DNA from: Phaseolus vulgaris
Lineage: Eukaryota > Streptophyta > Magnoliopsida > Fabales > Fabaceae
NCBI RefSeq assembly: GCF_000499845.2
Contig: NC_023754.2
Location: 28,163,869-28,227,868, forward strand
DNA: 64,000 nucleotides
Direction of reading: 5' to 3'
The position numbers and the translations under genes were made by a program. How positions within the stretch are numbered: the first letter of the stretch is position 1; each line of letters starts with the position of its first letter. Shown in pieces: positions 57,723 through 64,000 of this stretch. The notes below the pieces were generated by a model. It did not search any database. It was not told the origin of the DNA and saw nothing but the letters and a program-made list of their open reading frames with translations.

Positions 57723-57929
57723 ATGAAAAAGGGAGTTCATCCACAGAAGCAATGGATATCTTATGTTACACAAACGGGTAGGTTGATGCATGTGATGATG
57801 ACAAAGATACACCCTGTTGGGAAAGTCTACCACTTCCGTGCTAAGCGTCAAATGGCTGAGAGTTTAGGACAGATTGCTAAGTTCAGACGCCGCTTTGGTC
57901 TAGAAAATCAAGCGGCCAATGAAAAATGA
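57723..57929 (+). CDS. Mitochondrial ribosomal protein bL31-type
   Basis: 68-residue basic protein from the ATG at 57723. It begins MKKGVHPQ, the hallmark of bL31 proteins (bacterial form MKKGIHP), followed by SYVTQTGRLMHVMMTKIHPV and a basic tail (KFRRRFGLE). It lacks the CxxC zinc-ribbon cysteines of some bacterial L31 and lacks a long cleavable presequence. That matches the short plant mitochondrial form as I recall it, so the first residues may themselves carry targeting information. A 5' untranslated intron is likely, with donor CCAGTAAGT near 57482 and acceptor TGGTAG near 57700; the coding sequence is then one exon. Role: structural protein of the mitochondrial large ribosomal subunit, by homology. 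Confidence 0.8.
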   Translation: MKKGVHPQKQWISYVTQTGRLMHVMMTKIHPVGKVYHFRAKRQMAESLGQIAKFRRRFGLENQAANEK

Positions 57930-60568
57930 CATTTCAGTGAGCAAAAGGAACTTTGGCTTTTTATTTCATGCTAGTTGGAGGAGAATAACAGGGAAATAGG
58001 TGATATACTCTCAAGCAGGTTTTTTTGTAGCATTCAACATGTCTAGTTAAACTGCAGAAATGTCTCCTTCTTTAGTTCATATTAAGTGATATTTTAAGAA
58101 GTTGATATTTGAATGTGGGTTTATTAATGCAAATTCAATCTGGGGATCTTGTTGGCTCTTTTGGATATTACTGAAAGAGAAATTTATTGCTGGGAACTAG
58201 GTTACCTCGACGTTTATGTTGAAGGATCAAATTGCTAGTTTGAATTGAACAACGGTATCTACTGATTGTTTAGTTCATTAGTATAAATCATCTCTGAAAC
58301 AACCATCAGCAGTGTGCCTCTTTAAATTTGTTCATACTTTTTAGTTTGTGATTTGCTCTCTATTATCTGCATTATTTTTGTTAACAAGTTTTAGAGAATT
58401 TCAAGAACATTATCATGCTACAACGCCTTTAATCTTGCATGTTTTAGTTAGACACTAACATTCCATAATTGACAATGGAGGAAAATATAAATTGTCATTT
58501 ATATAGTAGGATAAGTTTCCTGCAGCAGAATATGATTTAGGTCTAGTATCAAGTCAAATTCAAATTCAGCTTATGCACCAAAATAATATATCATCAACAA
58601 TTTTTATTCTCTCGTGATACTTGAAGCTATTTTATCTTTACCTAGCCACTTCAAATACTTCTGTTTGTTTCTGAACCAATATTTGAGTAGACTGTGCATT
58701 ATCCTCATGTTTTTCCCGTTCTGTAAAGAAAATTAGCATGTCAAGAACATTTATAGCAATTTAGTAATTAAGGTAGCAATAATCAGTGAGGAAAATAGAA
58801 GGAGAACAAACCAAATATGATATAGTAAACTGCGAAAATTAGAGTTATCTGTTACAGTCTCTACCTGCAATGATACAGGTGTAACATCATCTACACGATT
58901 CTTTGAAATAAAAGTTTTTGCTTTGCTTTGGTTTCAAACCTTATATTCATAAGCTGCTATGACAGTTACTTGCTTTTTTAGAGGTGAATTAAGATTAAAA
59001 TCTCTACCAGAAGTGACCATATCTCGTAAGTACTCTCATTTTCATCTGATGAAAAATTAAAATCTCAGGAGCACAAAATTCCCCATTGAACGAGCATAGT
59101 AGTTTTCATGGATTCTTTTTGGTGAAATTTAACTGATTCAAGGGCTGTCGAATTTTGACAAAGTTCCTCTTTCGTCTGGGTACATAAAGAGTTTTAGTTT
59201 TGCCATGACTGGATAATAGTAGGAAATAATGGAAGTTATTTTCAGATATTATTTTTTTAAAATATTAATTTATAAACAAGTGAAAACAAAACTTTGTAGA
59301 TAGTAATTAACTATAAATTATTAAATAATTGACCATAAATATTATTCCTGAAAAAGATAAATAATAACATTTTATAAAAAAATTCTAACTATCATATAAG
59401 TATAGACACCGAACACGACTGCAACGGATCGTGCGCCATTCCTCCATGAGAAAATTCAGACATGATGTTTGTGGACATCTTTATTCAATATGGCATTTTT
59501 AACATTATTTTATTCTTCTCTTAAAAGTTGTATAGTTTTAAGTCTATAAATAATACACTTGATAACACCTTATTTTTGTTTAAAATTTCTCCAAAATTAT
59601 TATTTTCAAATCCTGTTTAGAATCTCAACTTTGTTGACATAATATTAATTATTACATTAAGTATTATCTATATAAAATTTGAAAGTTTCATCACAGTTTT
59701 ATTACGGTAGGAAAAAATATATATATTTAAACTACCATATTATCTAACGTATCAAAACAGTGACAACAGGAGATTGTTCCTTTATTATCAAATTTATAGT
59801 TATCCTTTCAAAGTTCAAGCAATTAGTTTTTATTTACTTAGTTGATTGTTGATTAAGCTTCGCTTCGAGATTTTTAACATATTCTCGAAACTACGTCTAG
59901 TTTCTTATTCTCTACTATATCGACAATATATGACCGACATGTACATATAACCTGAAGACCGATATTTTATATGTTTCGAGATCAAACTTGCTTTCATTAG
60001 TAATACATTTAAATGGAATTAATATTACTTATTGTGAAACAATTAAATTTTCATAAATTTACATTCAATAGAAAAAATAAGAACAAATGTATTTAAATAA
60101 AAATACAACTTCAATATTTTAAAGGAATCTATAAATATTTACATAATATTAATAGAATGGTTGATTTAGTAGTTAAAAGTATACTAGGTTTCAATTTAGT
60201 TCTAAAACTCATAAATCAAAATAAAAATCGTAAAAATAACTTTTATAATCCGCATTCTTCCTTCATTTCAAGTAAGTGATTACATGTTATTCTTAAAATG
60301 CAATTCAGTCCACGTTTATTACCATTAAAATACAATTTAGTATATACATAACATTTATAGTCTAAATAGAACAAGATATACACTTTCAAAGCATTCAATC
60401 TATAATATTCCCATTCATCCCTCGATAACTACAATCGATTATAACACTGTCCAATGTAACAGTTCATCCTTTCTTTTTCTAGTGCCTGAATTTTCACATT
60501 GGGAAATATAACAATGTTCCGATCAGTAAGCCTACCAAGCTAAGATTACAATTACACTAAGAAAAGGA
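57930..60568. other. 3' flank of bL31m and intergenic DNA
   Basis: Up to about 58150 is probable bL31m 3' untranslated region. The remainder is AT-rich, without a gene or repeat family that I recognise. Confidence 0.35.
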
Positions 60569-63500
60569 TCACCGGAATGGCCGGGCTAGAGCAAAATATG
60601 CATCTGGATTTGTTGACATTAATAACTCTACCACGATAACCTTTTCTGGGAAGGACACCTTGAGACCTGGTTCAATGATACCTGCTTGGGAAAATCCAGG
60701 AAAACGGTTAGCAGCTTCAATAGCAGGTTACGCTAAAACATAAAGTATGAAGAGCGATTAATGTCTACCTGGGGAAAGCTTTTTTCCTCTATACAGCTCC
60801 TTTGCTAAAGGATTAGCAGCCCAATGATTGACAGCCACCCGGCTCAAAGGTTGAAAACCAACTATCTTCCCCTCGCTTGAGAAAACCACCTAAATTTCAA
60901 ACAATTGCATGGGAAGAAACATCAACAAATGCAGTATAGTATTAAGGGTCTCTAGACAAAATTGCAAATATACAGACTACATTGAACAATACAAACCAAA
61001 CATGACACATTACACATGAAATTAAATTCTAATCTTTAGTCATGCCTTTGCAACTAAAAAGCATGCAAGCCAAAGGTGAATCTTATTAATTATAATATTC
61101 AGAAATTCTGGAGTACCTGGTAACTAGCAATGTCCTGTATGGGCACTTTAGCATCTGCGTTTATGTTCTCTGAAGAAGTAGAAAGAGTATCGGCATCTTC
61201 AACTCTCAAGTAAGCTGGCAATTCTCCAATCCAGACACCAAAATCATCTTCCACCTTAATTTCATCCGACCAGCCAAAAGTGTTTTTTACCTTAGTAATA
61301 GCTAACACGCAATACTCTCCCAACTATCCATGAAAAAGATCCAAAAAAGGGATTCTTAGAAAGAAGTTCAAACAGTACCAATATGCTAGGAGAAACTCAG
61401 AAAAAACCTACTAAAAATTACCTATAACCTTTGTACTAAAGATTCAGTGTTGCAATATTGGAAAGTAAACAGTTTCCAATATAACAAAAGGGGACAAAGC
61501 CAGTGGAAAAATGCAAACGGATTTTCAATATTATAACTTATAAAGATCAATCCATTTCCAATGACAAGTCTTTTTCCGTACTGTGTTTTCATTGTGTCAA
61601 ACATGGCATTCAGGCTATAAGACTGGCCATCACTATAATTACATAAAATATAAAATAATAAAAGAAAAAAAACGATAGATTGCACACCTTTGTTGCATCC
61701 AAAAAGTCGTGCATGGAAACCTTGACATGGGATGATGGGAGAGATCTATGTTCTACTGATTGCTTTCTTTCCTTGCATAACCAAGGCAAACAAAATTGAC
61801 CAAGAGCACTAATTGCTACAAGAAATATGCCACTTGCAAGGGTAACTGACAACAATTTAGGAAAAGAATTCCCCTACAGAAAAATAAATAAATAAAAAAC
61901 AATTAAATAATGTAGTCTGTTTGACAATCATTTATAAAACCGATTAGTAAGCAGAAAATATAACTAACGAAAAGAATTCAATGTGAACTATGTGTTTTAT
62001 GAGTACAAGAAAACTATATCTTCGGCATTTATATCAGCATCAGCAACTGGTTAAGTTTCAACGCAGTTCTTCCTGTAAAGAAAATATGATATTTCCCTCT
62101 TTTGGTCCTCAAAAATGGAAGCCACTAAATAAAGTTATTTTTCTAAAAATTTACAGGAATTGGAAAACAGTATATTCTCACATTTGGAACATTCTGCATG
62201 ATATTGAACAAGAATGTTATTGGAAGACTAAATATATAGAAAGACATTTTCATGTAGTTTCGCTTTCCTCTCCAACAATTTGATACCCTTTTCTGGACCC
62301 TTTGGCAAGTGTGGCAGCCACAACACCAGTACAGTTTCCATAGATTTTATAATAACACAAAAGACCAAGTCTTGTAAATGCTAAATTTGTGATTTGAAGA
62401 AGATAAAAGGTACGATAGATTACTCTTTTATTGGGCACATGGGCAAACTTAGCAGCCTCACCACAGGACAATTGCTTATCAGGTAGCGAATAAGGATCAA
62501 CATAATAGATATCAAGTGTTTCAGCCAACTGAACCTGCAATATTGATCAACTTACAACTGAATGACATCTATACATGATATTAATGACAGTTACCACAAA
62601 CTTAAAGTCACACAAGTACAACCCTTTCTATAGTGTAGATGTATATGCAACAAGTATTTCTAAATAAACAGTGTGCAATAAATAAGTATTTAGAAACAGA
62701 AACCACACTCAAACTTACCAAACAAAACAGAAATTGGCACATGTAATGGGCCCTATCTATTTAGAAATTTCTCTTCAATTGTCCATGCCTCCAATGAGAA
62801 ATCCCTTTATATAATTTAAAAGTCTGAACAAGGATCACCTAATTGTCCATGTTCCTCTTTTTTATATATATCAACTTGTGCATCTTAAGGAATCAAATGT
62901 TGTCAGTTGTCAAGAGACTAAGGGGTTCTCGGTTTGCCTTCCCTTCACTCTTCTTTTTCAAAAAAAAAAATCGATATTTAATGTTAACCATTTGCAACTT
63001 TTTGTTTGTTTGTTTGCCTATTACTTTTCTTTTCCCAACAAATTGTTGCAACTAGCTTTAAAAAAATAATAATTTAAAGAGAAAATTCAGATGAAGTTAT
63101 ATTTGGGGTTTAATGTTTTGATGTGACATATTTTAAGAACTCGCTTTGAACCCTTATGGTCCAATTGTAGCCAACGGCCAGGTTTGAAGTGGTTAAGGCA
63201 TACTACCCTTTGTCTATCTAACAACTCAGGTGAGAAGCGAGGAGGCTGCCCACCATTCAAACAAGAATATTGAGCCAAAACAATCTTATTTTCCTGTCAT
63301 TTGAATAAAACTGAAGACAAGAATAAAGCCCACAAACTATTCTTAAGTATTTTGAGACACAGGTCCCAACATTTAAAAATAAAAGTTAACACTAAAAATA
63401 AGGAAAAGAAAAAATACCATTTGAGAGTGGGTCAAAAGAACTTCCCACCTATTATTCCCTGCAGACTTCTTCCAGCCTTCAATTTTGGCATCTCCCATTA

Positions 63501-63909
63501 TCTTGGTGTCAATTTCTAACCGATATGCAGGTACATACTCACTTGCCCAAGCACTGAAATCAGAACCACCAATTTTCTCTAACTTTTCATAACATGATGG
63601 GTTCCACCAATGCCCCGACTTAATTTTCACAGTCTTGAAGCCATCCTTCATTAAATTATAGTTATCCAATAGACTCCTAGCATTTTCAACTATCTCGTCT
63701 TCAAATAATTTGGATAAAATAACAGCTGAGTCTTTTGATTGTACACTTTCAGGCTTTCGAAACCAGTGAAAGAAGCCACTTTTATTACCACCTAGTGTTT
63801 TATCAAGAAATTGTGATTGAGTGCTTTGAAGTGCAGACATGCAGATCGCTTCCGCAATCACAGAGATAAGATAGTCACAAGACGAGCTGAGAGAAAAAGA
63901 TGCAGGAAC
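60569..63909 (-). CDS. Membrane protein of unknown function, C-terminal seven exons (partial)
   Basis: Seven consecutive minus-strand exons: 63418-63909, 63141-63293, 62424-62534, 61688-61873, 61117-61323, 60769-60889, 60569-60681. They join in frame into at least 460 residues ending ...ALARPFR at the stop at 60569. The upstream part lies beyond the right edge, and the 63909 boundary is tentative. The first exon encodes a helical region, then GHWWNPSCYEKLEKIGGSDF and a Trp-rich segment (IEGWKKSAGNNRWEV). The fourth exon has one strong hydrophobic span (about visible residues 258-280, LLSVTLASGIFLVAISALGQ). The part after it contains FGWSDEIKVEDDFGVWIGEL and GKIVGFQPLSRVAVNHWAAN. I do not recognise the family. 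The consistent phase, including a donor at 62423 chosen over the longer open frame, argues for a real single-pass membrane protein. Confidence 0.75.
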
Positions 63910-64000
63910 CTGCTCATATGAAATGCATAAAAGAACTCAACGCATCAGTATCAGGTCCACCTGCAGGACAGACATTATAATATGACATTACAATTTACAA

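Noticed and set aside
62250..62423. Continuation of the open frame beyond exon 3 of the unknown membrane protein
   Set aside because: Ending the exon at the AGA|GTAATC donor keeps phase with the next exon, while reading on leads to a stop without joining to it.

Overview
This is plant nuclear DNA, very probably from a legume and possibly a phaseoloid one. The evidence is intron-split genes of typical angiosperm families, a strongly AT-rich background, plant TATA and site II promoter motifs, and dispersed repeats of a kind I associate with bean, cowpea and soybean (short LTR elements starting TGTTGGAGATC, and CTCGC-type inverted repeats). The species assignment is inference.

Layout. 0-1 kb: first two coding exons of a GDSL esterase/lipase on the minus strand, running off the left edge. 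2.6-3.9 kb: two small inverted-repeat elements. 4.5-5.3 kb and 11.1-11.7 kb: two intronless AP2/ERF transcription factor genes in convergent orientation, with a remnant short LTR element between them. 12.0-12.95 kb: a foldback element with arms of about 345 bp. 13-24 kb: AT-rich DNA without a convincing gene, holding another short LTR element and AT-rich palindromic repeats. 24.2-26.3 kb: a complete WOX9/STIMPY-type homeobox gene. 26.4-33.6 kb: gene-free, with microsatellites and an LTR-retrotransposon scrap. 33.9-35.7 kb: a two-exon RABA1-type GTPase gene. 38.2-38.5 kb: a retroelement-like repeat. 39.6-39.9 kb: a small single-pass membrane protein of unknown function. 41.5-48.2 kb: a complete 18-exon LRR receptor kinase of the HPCA1/At5g49770 type. 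52.8-53.1 kb: a 99-100 bp tandem repeat. 53.7-57.0 kb and 57.7-57.9 kb: a head-to-head pair, a PDAP1-like phosphoprotein and a mitochondrial bL31-type ribosomal protein, sharing an upstream region with telobox and site II motifs. 60.6-64 kb: the last exons of a conserved-looking membrane protein I do not recognise, running off the right edge.

The genes do not form a pathway or cluster. They are independent loci as is usual for plant euchromatin, and the only pair likely to share control is the PDAP1/bL31m pair. All exon boundaries were worked out by hand from GT/AG sites and reading phase. For the receptor kinase, WOX9, RAB and PDAP1 genes every junction keeps frame and yields a protein of about the family length, so I trust those models.

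I saw no evidence of an undescribed multi-gene system. The more interesting items are the foldback element with a 9-bp flanking repeat, a small inverted-repeat element carrying an array of palindromes, the cysteine spacing and a GC-AG intron in the receptor kinase, exon-like antisense pieces in a PDAP1 intron, an RY/TATA promoter-like site with no obvious gene, and the sharply different base composition of the two ERF genes.
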